Shown one piece after another: positions 1-10,870 of a stretch of 64,000 nucleotides of DNA. Numbering within the stretch: the stretch's first letter is position 1; the number at the start of each line of letters is the position of its first letter. The translations under genes were made by a program, and so were the position numbers. The stretch is from contig NC_134546.1 of NCBI RefSeq assembly GCF_050624435.1, positions 12,547,001 to 12,611,000 on the forward strand. The letters run 5' to 3'. The DNA is from Tenrec ecaudatus. Its lineage: Eukaryota > Chordata > Mammalia > Afrosoricida > Tenrecidae. A model generated the notes under the pieces. It saw only the letters and a list, made by a program, of their open reading frames with translations. It was not told the DNA's origin and did not search any database.

Positions 1-59
1 CATGACTTTTTCCATAGTTCTTCACGATGCTACATTTTCATCAACTTGCAAGTCTCAGC

Positions 60-215
60 TAAGACATGATCTTATTCATTCAGTGTTAATTCTGCAAATA
101 TTTATTGAGTGTCTACCTCATAGCAGGTGCTCCACTAAGTGCTAGGGAAACAAAGGTAAACAGCTCTTGCCTTCAAGGATCGTACTGTATTTTCCAGACA
201 AGCAGGCAATTATAA
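60..215 (+). repeat. Ancient L2/MIR-age interspersed repeat
   Basis: The stretch from the ATTCATTCA-like start through a 'tatttattgagtgtctacc' core, 'gtgctagggaaacaaaggtaaacag' style text and a gap-rich tail is the familiar degraded mammal-wide repeat describing 'increasing size/decreasing order' fragments seen in all eutherians. Family name uncertain; no coding potential. Confidence 0.55.
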
Positions 216-1125
216 TATACAATAAAAAGTGCCCAAAGCAGAAGCGCTATGGCAAATAATCCTCTGTTCCCACAATTTCCCAGAAAGTCCTCTATTCACA
301 GGCTAACCCAAACAGCAACCTCTCCTCCATGACTTGCCCACACATTTAAAGCTGTAGACGATCTCCCACCCCGTCACAAGCTTTTCTCTTATTTTGATTT
401 TCATGAAACTGTACATTCCTGGCTAACCTGTTAGCTGTATGACTATGCCTCACATTGTCTGGATTTATAAAGTCGGTTTTTATTTTTCTTACTCAGTGTT
501 CTATGTACTTTTGGTACTCTAGAGATAGAATGACTTTATCAGGGACCCCCAGTCCTACCTCTGCCTCAAGTTCCTTTCTTGCAACCCAGTCCAAATGATC
601 AATTTGCCTGTTGGCTAGCTCTACTTGGATACTGTACAGGCACTGCCAACTCAACATGTTTCCAAGCTAACCCAACTATTCTGCTCCTTCTCTTGTACTT
701 TGTATGTTGCTGGGTGTCATGGCTCTCACTCATTGGCTCCTCAATAATCTATGGGGTAATTTTGACAACTCCTACCCTTGTCTTCTATGCACTCCAAGCC
801 GAGTTATATCGACCTTGTTTCTCAAATACCTCTCAAGCATGTCCCCAAGGCTATTTTAGTACCAGGCACCATTATCTCTCCAGCAAGGAGTCTGGTTCCA
901 CGGTTCTCTGTTTTGCCCTCACCAAACCATCTTCTTCAGGACTGTCATTCCTCAGTACTGCCATGTAGGTATTTGAACTTTACACATAACTATATGTTCA
1001 AATACAACACTCTGCTCTCAGCCTGAAGCCTATTATCTGCTCTCTTCACCACACTTTGCTACAGCACCTATATCTTCAGGGATCTCTTCATGGGGGTCAG
1101 CATAGAGCTGCGTGCCCTCGACTTC
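216..1125. other. Non-coding stretch, possible degraded L2
   Basis: No gene is recognised. An open frame of 129 codons at 579-968 is hydrophobic, has no recognisable domain and overlaps a pyrimidine-rich stretch. The text around 620-960 is faintly reminiscent of an L2 3' region, but too diverged to call firmly. Confidence 0.4.
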
Positions 1126-1127
1126 TC

Positions 1128-1600
1128 TGCCTGTCTTAGTTATTTAGGGCTCCTCTAACAGATACAAATAGATGGATTTAAGAAACAGAAAATCATTCTT
1201 TCACAGATTAGAAGTTTCAAGCCAGGGTAGCCTTTCTAGGAAGGACTTCTCTCCGTGTTGGCTCTAGGGAGAATTTCTTTTTTCTTTCAATATTTGTGGG
1301 TTCCTTCGATATTCCCATGTGTGTTAGCCTCAATCCTCCCCTGCACATAGGACATTCTCAACCCAGGGACTCCAGGTTGAAAGGATGACCTCCACTCCCG
1401 GTTTGTCTAGCTCGGTGTTAGTCAAGACCCCCCCATCTCTGCTCCCTTCACTTTCCCTTTACCTCTTATGAGCTAAAAGGTGACACAAGCCACATTCCAG
1501 GAAAACTGCCCTTACTTTGAATAAAGATATTGTATCTCACTCTATTCTTCTTCCAACTGATAGGCTGATGACATCAGGGCACATCCTGGAGGAGGATTGC
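1128..1600 (+). mobile_element. ERVL/MLT-like LTR-type repeat
   Basis: Starts with 'gtcttagttatttagggctcc', followed by 'gatggatttaagaaac', 'ttctttcacagattag' and later a short AATAAA-bearing block (1519). This is the layout of the common eutherian LTR-type repeat in which 'ctagggctgc..taacag' precedes a 'cacag.ttctggaggc' block. It is very diverged, so ends and class are tentative. Confidence 0.45.
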
Positions 1601-1839
1601 ACGCACATGATATTGCTTCTGGCGACAATTCCGTATTCTTCCCCATGCCACCCTTGTCCATGGGATTCCTCCCCAAACTCCTGCTCATCTTTGATGCCCC
1701 AGCTTAGGTCTTTGTTCCTCAAGAAAGACTTTTCCAAATGAAATGGGCCTCTACGTGTGTGTGCTCTTCCCCTGTGCTTATTCTCTGTGTTTTAGCAGAT
1801 ATTATTGTGCATTTCAATTGCTTGTTCTATATAAAATGT

Positions 1840-2130
1840 TTAAGTTCATTGAAGACTGCTCTCTGTTTATCTTTGTCTCCCTAGCACCTAGCAGGACATC
1901 TGCTAGGTGCTCAATCAATATCTGGAGAATTAATAGAGAATTGTAAGATCCTGTCTTAGCCAAATCTTAAGAGCCGAGAAATGTAGCAATTTGAATAACT
2001 ATAGAAAGGGCATGCCTGGCAGAAGGAATGGAGCAAATAAGAGAGCTCGTGGGAGAGTGCAGGGATGGCGTGAGATAGATGTATAGGAGCCTGGAGACTT
2101 GGTGAGATTTATGAGATTTCAGTTTCTGGA
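1840..2130 (+). repeat. Ancient L2/MIR-age repeat fragments
   Basis: Contains 'ctccctagcacctagcaggac' followed by 'gtgctcaatcaatat', the classic diverged MIR/L2 text, and then 'gggcatgcctggcagaagg', typical of the same age class. Diverged and broken. Confidence 0.5.
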
Positions 2131-2685
2131 TGCTGTTGAGCAGAATGTAACAATCATTCCATTGAACCAACAGATGGTTGACTGCATTGATGAGTTGTCT
2201 AATTAACTGGTCAGGCCAATGATATAGTACAGTTGGCTGTGAACCATGGATTGTAAAATTCAATGACAACCCAACAAATGTCCCATCAATATTCTTAAAA
2301 CAAGGAACAGTTAGGCAAAGTGTTAAATCCCTTACTCCACCAAAGCTTCCCTTAATTCTGGAAAATGCCCAGTTATTGCCTGTTCATGGACAGCTTTTTT
2401 GCCAGGCCTTCCATTCTTCCTTTGTGAAGCTGGATGTTAAAGACATGGGTTTGCAAAGTTTTCCAGAAACGGTCATGCGGCAAAAATAAATGGATTCTGT
2501 GGACCATTTTGTCTCCGTCATAATTGTTTAACTTTGCCACTAGAACACAAAAGGAACCAAGTGAACAATGTGGTGGGGCTCTAAAAGAACTTTGTTAGGG
2601 ATATTGAAAATCTAATTTTATATGCCTTTATGTGTCATACAATATTGTTTTGCCTTTGATGTTTGTAATTCTCATTCTTCACTCC
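2131..2685. other. Non-coding stretch, nothing recognised
   Basis: No gene, RNA gene or repeat family is recognised. Base composition is ordinary AT-rich mammalian intergenic sequence. Confidence 0.5.
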
Positions 2686-2687
2686 AG

Positions 2688-2748
2688 TGGTGTACAAAAC
2701 AGGCGAGGGCTGCATTCGGCCTATGAGTTGTGGTTTGCTGACCCTGCA
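2688..2748 (+). mobile_element. hAT (Charlie/MER-type) terminal fragment
   Basis: The text 'ggctgcattcggcctatgag' followed by 'gtggtttgctgaccctg' matches the end of hAT-Charlie-type elements (general form '...ggcccg...gtttgccgacccctg'). Only the terminal ~60 bp is visible. A related piece lies at 55,445-55,625. Confidence 0.5.
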
Positions 2749-3410
2749 TGACAATCACTCGGGCCGCATCTCTTAAGTTCCTTCCTATTGTCTTCCTGAC
2801 CTCTCTGTGCTTTGTTCTGGATGAATTCCTTTTTAAAACTTCCCATTCAAGAATTCTCCTATGTCTTGTCTAGGTTTTAGCTTCTTTATACAATTAAAAA
2901 TATTTTAAGGATTATATATTTATTTGTTTTCTTATTCTCTATTATTCTGCCTCATTTCACATTTACTTGCCCTCTCTTAAAGAAAGCCTATTACTTGATT
3001 TTCATTGATTTTAATTTATGTTCTAGTATTTTAATTTTATGAAAAAAAGGATTCATTATCCTATTTTTCATCCTGGGTGTCCTTTTCTTAGCACTCAATT
3101 GTCTAATGTATTTTGACTTTTGTTATTTAGGCTCCTTGTGAGTAGTCTCCCTGCTCCCTCCCCACCCTGCCATCTTCCTGTTCCTCAGCTGTCACGGGAC
3201 TTTGCCTAGTGCACTTGTACTCAGCTCCCTTTGCTCCCTCTGCCCCGTGTGATCGGTCTGCACTTTCTTGACTGGAATTAGGACATATGACTTGTGCTTG
3301 CTCCGGCTTCAACGCAGAAGACAAGCAACGTGAGGACAAGGGTCTGTGGCTCTCCCGTGGCTGGTGCTAAATGCACGGTAGCTGCTAAGTGTTTGTTTAT
3401 TGGAGAAAAG
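2749..3410. other. AT-rich then unique non-coding stretch
   Basis: Positions 2870-3060 are strongly AT-rich with homopolymer runs. The rest is unique-looking. No gene is recognised. Confidence 0.5.
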
Positions 3411-3500
3411 AAGAAAGAGGGGAAGGAAGGAAGGAAGGAAGGAAGGAAGGAAGGAAGGAAGGAAGGAAGGAAGGAAGGAGAGAAGGAAGGGAGGAAGAAA
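3411..3500 (+). repeat. (GGAA)n microsatellite
   Basis: About 14 nearly uninterrupted GGAA units followed by degenerate purine-rich units. The Lys/Glu/Gly-rich and Ser/Phe/Leu/Pro-rich open frames on the two strands are products of this repeat and are not genes. Confidence 0.97.
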
Positions 3501-3548
3501 CCAAAAAGAAAAACTGGAGGAAATAAGGTACTTACAAATGAATGATCC

Positions 3549-3732
3549 TTTTTTTTTGCCCTGCCATTGAGTTGATTTTGACTCTTGGCAGCCCCATCTA
3601 CGCGGAGGTTTTTCATGGCTGTGACCTTCGAAAGCAGAGCAGCTGGCCTTCCTGTGGAGGGGCCTCCAGGTGGCTTGAACCTCTGTCGGTTGTACAGCAG
3701 CTGAATGCTTAGCCATCCGTGCCCCCCAGGGG
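3549..3732 (-). mobile_element. AfroSINE-type SINE, antisense
   Basis: Begins with a T9 run (its A tail on the minus strand), then 'ctgccattgagttgatt', the antisense form of the SINE 3' body (tcgactc..tggcag), and ends near 'gtgccccccagggg', the antisense of the tRNA-related head. Diverged but nearly full length (~185 bp). Confidence 0.75.
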
Positions 3733-4795
3733 TTTGGGTAAAATCTACAGTGTAAATGATCTCGCTGTAAACATCAAGTCTCATGCTTCATGTCAGCTGG
3801 AACATTATTTGATGACAAGCATAATTAGGGACACAGTCACCTATATATGTCTTCCTTGTGCTCTGTGCTTCCAGAAGATGTTTGTGGAAAGATGGCACAG
3901 CCATATATTCGTAAGTTATTCCTCTGCCTCTCATTAGCATTTATCTTTGCACCTGTGAGACAAAATAAGCAGAACTATATAAATACAAAGTCTCCTCATT
4001 TTTACGGCAGCATTATCATGCTAGCAGTGGCAGCCCTGGAGTGGTAAACCGAAAAACCGAGACAACGTCAGAAGCATTTTTCTTTGTGCATTTTTCAACA
4101 TCAAATTATTTGGCTGTTCTTGTCCCAGGAAAAGCATAAACCAATGGAGACTTTACCTGCAAACTTAGTGCTTCTGTAACTTTATGAACTTGACTTTGAA
4201 TTTAGGTTACAAGCACTGGAGAAATAGGCATAGACAAGCTCTCGCCCCTTCTTCAAGACTCCTATATGTGCGGCAGTCTAGCTCCCCACGTGGGTAAAGG
4301 GTCCCCAAGCAAGCAGCTCCCGGGGAATGCCTGCCTAATGGGATGAAAGGTTCTAAAATCTCACGAGATTGGCCAGGGAGGTCAACATGCTACTGACTCC
4401 AAGGCTCTCCGTCGTGTCTTTTGCATCTACGGTTACAAAGGTCCAGGGATCTCAACACCCTCTTTTGAATTCTGCCTTCTTTGGATCCCAGAGAATAAGG
4501 AGTTCCCACTTCTCCTTAGGACTTCTGGGCAAGGTCTTAGAACTTGGGTTTCCTGAAGTGGAGGTCCAATCCGACAAGTGTTTGTGCCTCTTTTGGCTAG
4601 GTGCGCAGTTCGTTGGCCCATCACAGGGACATTTATCTAGCAGAGCAGAGATGAATATGTGTTAGGTGTTATTATTAAGACCTAGTTTGCTCCAGTTCTA
4701 AGCCATGTTCAATGTGGAGAACATTTTATATTGCCAGCAGCCTAGTAAGACCGGGAGCTAAGGGGGATGACAGAGTAATCTTGTTAGCCAGACTA
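3733..4795. other. Unique non-coding stretch
   Basis: Nothing recognised. Open frames such as the 98-codon one at 4369-4665 have no domain, no codon bias I can see and no splice context. Confidence 0.5.
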
Positions 4796-5355
4796 CTTTT
4801 CTATATTGAAAACATAAAGTATTCCACTTCAAATCATAGAATCTACGTTTTCCCTTTCTCTCTTTAATTTGATTATGAACTATTACTGTGCTTTGCTATA
4901 AAATATGAAAATTTTACATTTTGATAGTTTTTCAAATGCTGATTTTACTTTCTGTGCAAATACTTCATATCTTTCTTGCATAATTATTTAGCAGCCTTTT
5001 CGGGTTAATTATTGTCATTAACAATATGAGTCCTATGAGGGAATATCAATTAAAATATGCACAGCTGAACTTTCAAATGAGTAAATAATTTAGTTTTGGA
5101 AAATGACTGGAAACAGCAGGGTAACAGTCAAAAGGGGAACAATTATTTCAATGCTTATTTGACAAATGAGTCATTTTTACAGCAAATTAGATTCTTATCA
5201 TAGCACCCCTACTGGTTGCCACAGGAAAGCTGTTAACATGAGTTTTTAAAATAAAAGCTGTTAAGTTATGCATGCAAAGTTAAGGAAATCATTTATATGA
5301 AGAAAAGGTGATTAGGATATGCATTGTTAGCTGATGGAATACTGCCACTGGGATC
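4796..5355. promoter_or_regulatory. Candidate conserved non-coding (enhancer-like) block
   Basis: A repeat-free AT-rich block with a high density of homeodomain-like cores (TAATTA/ATAATTA/TTAATTA/AATTAG), for example near 4981, 5005, 5092 and 5358, plus TGAGTCAT (AP-1-like) near 5168. Such composition is typical of deeply conserved developmental enhancers, but conservation cannot be seen from one sequence, so this is inference only. Confidence 0.3.
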
Positions 5356-5744
5356 TAATTAGGGCCATAAATCACGCAAAATGATGTGTGTATACAGGGC
5401 TTGAAGCATCAGAGTGATGTGTGCCAGTGACAGGGAGCTGGATGAATTTTCTCCTTGACTTTCATGGCTGTCTTTGCCTTTGTGCTGGGCAGACCCCAAC
5501 ATCCGACTTAATGACAGGATGGAGGGGGGACCTGAGCCACAGGCCTTGGCCACGGTAAAGGATCCTGAGAACCTTCCCACATGGACCTCAGTTCCTTCTC
5601 ATTAAGGAAAATTGAATGATGGTGTTCAGGATAAACACCCTTGAGACTAGTTGTTACCTGTGAATTTAAGTGGGTTTTGTTTTGTTTTATTTTTTGAGTC
5701 TATGATTGCAGAAGGGCAGAAGAAAAGAAATGAGGAAGATGAAG
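5356..5744. other. Unique non-coding stretch
   Basis: No gene or named repeat is recognised. Confidence 0.5.
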
Positions 5745-5852
5745 TTGCCTGCTTCCATAAAGCTTACAGTCTTGGACGCTCTCTGGGCAGTTCTCCTCTG
5801 TTCCCTAGGGTTACTATGAGTTAGAATTGACTTGAGGACTGTGGGTTTATGA
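5745..5852 (+). mobile_element. AfroSINE-type SINE, 3' part
   Basis: The sense 3' body is visible: 'gcttccataaagcttacagtc', 'gggcagttct', 'tagggttactatgagtt' and 'gaattgacttga'. The tRNA-related head is missing. Confidence 0.75.
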
Positions 5853-5917
5853 AGCATCACATCAGTCCCCAAACTCAGTGCGACTGAAGTGCTTAGCAAG
5901 CATAGTGTCCCTAGAAT

Positions 5918-6070
5918 ACAGGGTAGAACTGCCTCTTTTGGCCTCTGAGACTGTAACTGTTTAGGGGTGTAGAAAACCTCATCTTTCTCTCCAAGAGCAC
6001 CTGATGGTTTTGAAATGTCAACTTTGCTGTTAACAGCCCAATACGTAACCCACTGTGCTACTAGGACTCC
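5918..6070 (-). mobile_element. AfroSINE-type SINE, antisense
   Basis: Antisense body: 'gtagaactgcctcttttgg', 'tctgagactgtaactgtt', 'gaaaacctcatctttctc' and an end at 'gtgctactaggactcc', the antisense of the head 'ggagtcct.gtggc'. Confidence 0.75.
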
Positions 6071-6826
6071 TCAGCCCAGTCCTAGTGCCGTTCATGCTCC
6101 CCCTGACACACACTGTGAGAGTGCTAGGCACAGCTGTAGATGTTTAAGTCAATGTTTTCAGGGTCTTAGTTCTTCATGGGCCTAGGAGGGTAAAACTTTT
6201 TCTATAGGGAGCCAGAGGTTTGCAGAGATCAAATAGAGGACTTAACAGTTCTTGATCTATGGTTTTTAACATGTGAGAAATTGTTAAAATAATAAGAATA
6301 TACATCAAGATAAACTTTCTTTACCATTTCCGTTAACTCTTTCAGAGGATCCCTTTTGACCCATCTTCACTCCGTGTGCACTGTCTGTAAAGTCATAAAG
6401 GTTTCAGCCAGAGGATTCCATTTTCTGAGATCGCACTCAGTGGCAGCTTGTCTAGAGCTCCGAGCCTTAGAGAAAGGCACTCTGTCCCTCCCATCTGCTG
6501 CTGCTCCGGCCAGTGGGACTCTCACTCCATTCCTGTTTCATGATGGAGAAATAGAGCATTTGTGTCTGTCTCTACATTCGGTCCAAATCACCTTCTTTTA
6601 ATAGGTCTTTGTCTCCCACCTAACACCAGACCTAAATGGTTCTCGTTGTTGAAATATACATCTCCGCCCAAGAGCTCCACCACACCAGCTCTGCAGAATC
6701 CCTTGGCTTGTTGGAATGGGGCTGGGAAGTGGGGGGAATGGGGTGAAGAAGGAGAGAATTAAGATCAGGTGGGGTGGGGTGTATATAATTTCAAGCAGCT
6801 ACTAATGGGGAGCGGTGGGGATCGTT
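6071..6826. other. Unique non-coding stretch
   Basis: No gene is recognised. A G-rich run (6715-6800) is present but shows no repeat unit. Confidence 0.5.
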
Positions 6827-7018
6827 GGTGGAAGTTTGAGTGCTTGGTTGTTAACCAAATGGCTGACTCTTTGGCCCAACTAGTCGCTCCATGGGAGAAA
6901 AACTTGGCAGTCTGACCCCATTAAGAGTTCAGCTCTGGGAAGCCTCCGGGGCAGTTTGCTCTCTGCCGTAGGGCCTACCTCTGTGTCAGAATCACCGCCA
7001 CAGCCACAGGTTGGATTC
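6827..7018 (+). mobile_element. AfroSINE-type SINE
   Basis: Head-to-tail order is visible: 'gtgcttggttgttaacc', 'gctccatgggagaaa', 'cttggcagtctg', 'ggggcagtttgctctctg', 'cctctgtgtcagaatc', 'acaggttggattcc'. Diverged. Confidence 0.7.
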
Positions 7019-7531
7019 CGTTCTTCATAAAGGGCTGTGGGAGAAATACCAAGAACCCAGTAGGAGAGGAAACCATGAAGCTCCCATTTTGGAAATGCAA
7101 TGTTTAGACTTTCCTCTTTACACAAAGTCTCGTGTTGATAGGTATCCGTCAGTCAAATATTCACTTAGAATGATCTCATGCGACACAGTGGGACTTCTCC
7201 TCCGGATTTTCTGTGCCACAGTCTTTGTGGGAATAGATCCTCGGGTCTTTCCCCTGTGGCATCTCTAGGTGACTTGGAACTATCCACTTTCCCTTAAGCA
7301 GCTGAAGGGTCAATCTTTGTACCACGGAGGCAGATGGGGAAACTCCTAGGAGCTTGTGAGCCTTGTCTAATAGGGCCTTGATAGAAGTCAAGGTCCTCTT
7401 TGTTTGGATCTATGAGGAGCCACCACTTTGCTCGTAAGACTCTTCCATGACACACTTTTCTGCAACTTTCTTCAAAATGAAAATATTGCACAGAAGAACT
7501 AGTTATTTCCCATCATCTAATCCAATGCAGA
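7019..7531. other. Unique non-coding stretch
   Basis: No recognisable gene or repeat. Confidence 0.5.
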
Positions 7532-7732
7532 GGAGTCTTGGTGGTGTCGTAGTTACAAGTTGGGCTGCTAACTGAAAGGTCAGCAATTGGAAACCATCAG
7601 CAGCTCCACAGGGGCACGACTGGGCTTTCTACTTTGTATAGTCTCAGGAATCCATAAGGGCAGTGCTACCCTGCACTCTTGGATTCCTATGAGTTGGCAT
7701 TGGCTCGATGGCATTGAGTTGGGTTTGGGTTG
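7532..7732 (+). mobile_element. AfroSINE-type SINE, near full length
   Basis: tRNA-derived head 'ggagtcttggtggtgtcgta' with box A-like GTGG..GTAGT and box B-like 'ggtcagcaattggaaacc', then the body 'ctttctactttgtatagtc' and the 3' end 'ggcattggctcgatggcatt'. A good landmark copy on the plus strand. Confidence 0.85.
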
Positions 7733-7744
7733 GAATCTGACGTC

Positions 7745-7862
7745 AGCTAAGCAATGACTTTCTTTTGACAGGTGGGGAAACTAAAACCTTAGGAGATAAA
7801 AAGGCAAAATGGTAACCCCACTGCTAGGCTATAGCAGAGCCAGAAAAGGTACCCAGATTAGC
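7745..7862 (+). repeat. MIR fragment
   Basis: Core text 'ttttgacaggtggggaaact' followed by 'aaaaccttaggagataaaaa' and 'ctgctaggctatagcagagcc' follows the MIR 3' half (acag.tgaggaaactgaggc...). Diverged. Confidence 0.7.
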
Positions 7863-8321
7863 ATCGGGCAAGACCAAGCATCACTATTTTAATAATCATC
7901 ACTTAAACGATGAAACTCTGGAAGCAACGAAAGAAGGTCGCTTTTCATGATTTCTATTGCACAAACAAAAGACCGAGGATTGGTCATTTTACAGACCTTA
8001 CCCTTATTATACAACTGGTTATTCACAAAGCCTGGACTCAGACCCATATCTAACAGCCCTTTAGCCCATTGGTGGAACTGCTTCTTGGTATGTTGATGTG
8101 GGTGGTAGCTTGTGGAGAGCAAGGGGCATCACAGTGTACTTTTTCCAACTTTATTGCTAATTTCTAGGCTTCATCTATTCCACATATGCAAATATTTAGA
8201 TACATATGTACTTGACCATGTGTATAGTACAATATTAGCATAACTTGAAGGGGTTCTTTTAGGGACAAGAGTTGTGGAGATTAGCCCACTGAGAGCCTGG
8301 AACACCTAGAACCCTTGTATT
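7863..8321. other. Unique non-coding stretch
   Basis: Nothing recognised. Confidence 0.5.
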
Positions 8322-8524
8322 GGGGAGCCCTGGTGGCATAGTGGTTATGCATTGGGCTGTCATCCCAAAGGTGAGAAGTTAGAAGCCACCAGCCAGTCCT
8401 TGGGAGAAAGACCGGGCTTTCTACTCCCATAAGGAATTACATGTTTAGAAACACAGAGGCAGTTTTACCTTGTCCTACTGGGTCACGATGAGTCTGCATC
8501 CAGTTGAAGGCAGTGAGTTTGAGA
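8322..8524 (+). mobile_element. AfroSINE-type SINE, full-length landmark copy
   Basis: The clearest copy in the window. Head 'ggggagccctggtggcatag' with 'tggttatgcattgggctg', middle 'gggagaaagaccgggctttc', then 'cttgtcctactgggtcacg', 'atgagtctgcatccagttga' and 'ggcagtgagttt'. This is the AfroSINE architecture: a tRNA-like promoter, a unique body and a 'tcgac..ggcag' 3' end. Such SINEs are restricted to Afrotheria, which is the main lineage evidence here. Confidence 0.88.
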
Positions 8525-8538
8525 TACAAGTTCGCTTT

Positions 8539-8668
8539 CCTTCTGGGATTTTATATCGACTGGTCTCTTTTAGGTGTTGGAATTTAGATTCACCCAATTT
8601 CCTTGAATACCACTTTCATGAATCCAAATTACATATTCTTGTTCCCAAGATTTTTAAACATGGTGATG
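8539..8668 (+). repeat. Unclassified repeat, copy 1
   Basis: Shares the order 'ttctgg.attt.atatcgactg', 'tctctgttag', 'attagattc.cccaatttcc' and a ~40-bp downstream segment ending 'tggtgacagtt' with 9479-9620. The two copies are about 940 bp apart. Family not recognised; possibly an LTR or old LINE piece. Confidence 0.6.
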
Positions 8669-8669
8669 G

Positions 8670-8758
8670 TTAACATATATATATATATACTTCTGAAGAA
8701 TGCCCATCCATATTCTTATTTTGGGTGGATATATATATACACACGCACACACACAAAA
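8670..8758. repeat. (TA)n and (CA)n simple repeats
   Basis: Alternating TA runs at 8673-8690 and 8730-8740 and a short CA run at 8741-8755. Confidence 0.9.
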
Positions 8759-9478
8759 TAAAATAACCTAGTCTCTACTGATTTCTCATCTTCCTAGGAA
8801 TATTCTCCCTAGAAATAAATGACTAATAAATAAATAAATAGAATCTACACTTATGAAGGTCTTAGCTCACTCTGGGTCAGCAGAAGAGGCTTGACATAAA
8901 TACAGTAGCTAATACGGGACCCCACTTTGACAGGGAAGTGGGTATGCTCAGAGAATTCTGGTTTCTGTTAAAATAATGAGTTTCTAATAGGAGTGTTTTA
9001 ATTTCCAGCACCCTAGGCAGATTCTGAGCACATCTATCTTAAAGACCAGGTGAAGATCACTTCTGAAGTGTTGTTTGGCTCTTCCCTCTTGCTGTCTGTT
9101 TCTGCTCAGTGTAGGTCACACCTCCTCATGGCGTCTTCCAAGATTATCTGAACACCATCTACAGACGCATCAGCTTCTGTTGTCTCTTCTATTCTCTTTC
9201 CTTCCTTCTTCCTTGCTTCCTGTCTTTCTTTTATTTTATTTTACAAAAATCAGTACTGAGAAACTGATTTCAGCCCTGGTGATGTGACTTTAGCCTCAAG
9301 AGAAGCCCAACTGTTGGTTTGGATTCAGTCACGGGAAGTAACATTTCTCCATTTTGATACCGAGTGTTCCAGTTGCCTAGAGGAGAAAATGTCAATGTCA
9401 AGTTTAAAGCAGCTAGGTCCGTTGGTGGTCCCTATCTGTGGCCGTCAGTTAAACCAGATGAGTTTTAAACAAAATTCA
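8759..9478. other. Unique non-coding stretch
   Basis: A short TAAATAAATAAATA run lies near 8825. The segment also holds a pyrimidine-rich stretch at 9185-9245. No gene is recognised. Confidence 0.5.
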
Positions 9479-9620
9479 TGTTGGATTCCCTTCTGGAGTT
9501 GTACATCGACTGGTCTCTGTTAGATACTGGCTATTAGATTCGCCCAATTTCCTGGATCCCCAATTTCCTGATTGTAAACAGCATATTCATGCTTCCAAGG
9601 TTTTGAAAACTGGTGACAGT
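9479..9620 (+). repeat. Unclassified repeat, copy 2
   Basis: The second copy of the element at 8539-8668, in the same orientation, with diverged bases and a short extra segment around 9556-9570. Confidence 0.6.
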
Positions 9621-10715
9621 TTCAACCCAAGGCAACTTTATAGAGTAAATATGCTTTGTCTTCCGTGTCCTGCCAACTCTTTTAAATCACTTCCTTTCGG
9701 CATTTACCTTTCCTATCCTGCCATCACCCTTTGGGGTTCTCAGTATTTTCATAACCTTGTGAACCAGACCCTTTACTGACATGCCATGATGAGCCTTAGT
9801 GCCCTTACCAGTGTCCCCAGACAGTCAATACTGATATCTGGCCTGCATTCCACTAAGCCCTGAAAGGTAACCGAAACCAGCTCCATGAATCAGTCACCAT
9901 GAGCGGCTCAGGTCTGATTGCCACTTCTTAAGAAGGTGCCACGTTTTAGGGAACTGATACAACAGGTGCAGTGACAACCAGGAGAGAAAGGATTTTAAGC
10001 ATTACTGGTCAAATTCATACAACGCAAGGGATTTTAAGTATGCGCAATGACAGGTTCATACGCAAAGTCCGGATGCCATATTACAGTATATATAATTGGC
10101 AAGGCTGTGCCCTTTGATACGTCATTTGTTGGCTTTGCTACCTGCTGATGACACACATTTTAATGTCAGAATCAAGCAAGATCAAGTTAGCCGTGTGAGG
10201 AAGTGTTTGAAGGAATGACAAAACAGGCTTTGAGGGAGCTGGAAAGCGCCCCTGGAGAGGTCATAGCTAAGGTTGGTTTGCATTGAAGGTTGGCTGTATT
10301 GCTAACAATGCCTCTGGAGACAGCCTATATTTTCGTACACATTTGGAACTGGAGACGGGTAAGCGTGCTCATGTTTTGGTGCTCTGGGAAAAGTACTAGG
10401 CCATCCATCTTCTAAACCTATCCGATACTCTCTGGATCGTCTTGAGCATTAATGTTTGCATCCTCATTCTGGGAGCAAATAGATTCATCCGTTATTTCAG
10501 AATGTGTAGCAAGGAAACATGATGTGTATATATGGGCTAGAATGGGAATTGGGTGAAAATGAACTCTTGCCTACTGCACAGGGCATTGTTGTTGTTATTA
10601 TTATTACCCCTTTCAATCAATCAGATAAACAGCCCACAACCTTAATTGAGAACTCACTTCACCTAGGTCAAGGTAAAGTGGTAAGCCATGTGGAAATAAG
10701 AAACAAGTGTCAGTA
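9621..10715. other. Unique non-coding stretch with a small tandem duplication
   Basis: Nothing coding is recognised. A two-copy tandem duplication of about 38 bp is visible at 9990-10,065 (each copy begins GGATTTTAAG and ends CATACnnnGCAA-like). Confidence 0.5.
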
Positions 10716-10870
10716 TGGTTTGCGCAGGAATTCTCAAAACAGTTTGGCATGTGATGGAGGAATAGAGTGGGCATTCATTAGAATCAGCCAGGGAGCTTTT
10801 CCAAAATACAGTTTCCTTGGCTTCACCTAAGAGCTTCTGGATGAAGTAACAGGAAAAAAGCCACCCCAGG
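10716..10870 (+). mobile_element. MER5A-like hAT MITE fragment
   Basis: 'ggaattctcaaaacagtttg', 'gcatgtgatgg', 'attagaatcagccagggagc' and 'aatacagtttccttggcttc' follow the MER5A consensus order (ctcaaacttt..gtgcat..gaatcacctggg..). Old and diverged. Confidence 0.6.

Noticed and set aside
579..968. 129-codon hydrophobic open frame, looking like a small membrane protein
   Set aside because: Pyrimidine-rich sequence gives Leu/Ser/Cys runs by composition; no conserved start context or family similarity, and an overlapping frame is open too.
3278..3784. 168-codon frame with Ser/Phe/Leu/Pro repeats on the minus strand, and a Lys/Glu/Gly-rich frame on the plus strand
   Set aside because: Both are translations of the GGAA microsatellite joined to an antisense SINE.
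7532..8524. Genuine tRNA genes from box A/B-like motifs
   Set aside because: Both motifs sit in the heads of SINEs, which continue into the AfroSINE body and lack a cloverleaf that closes.
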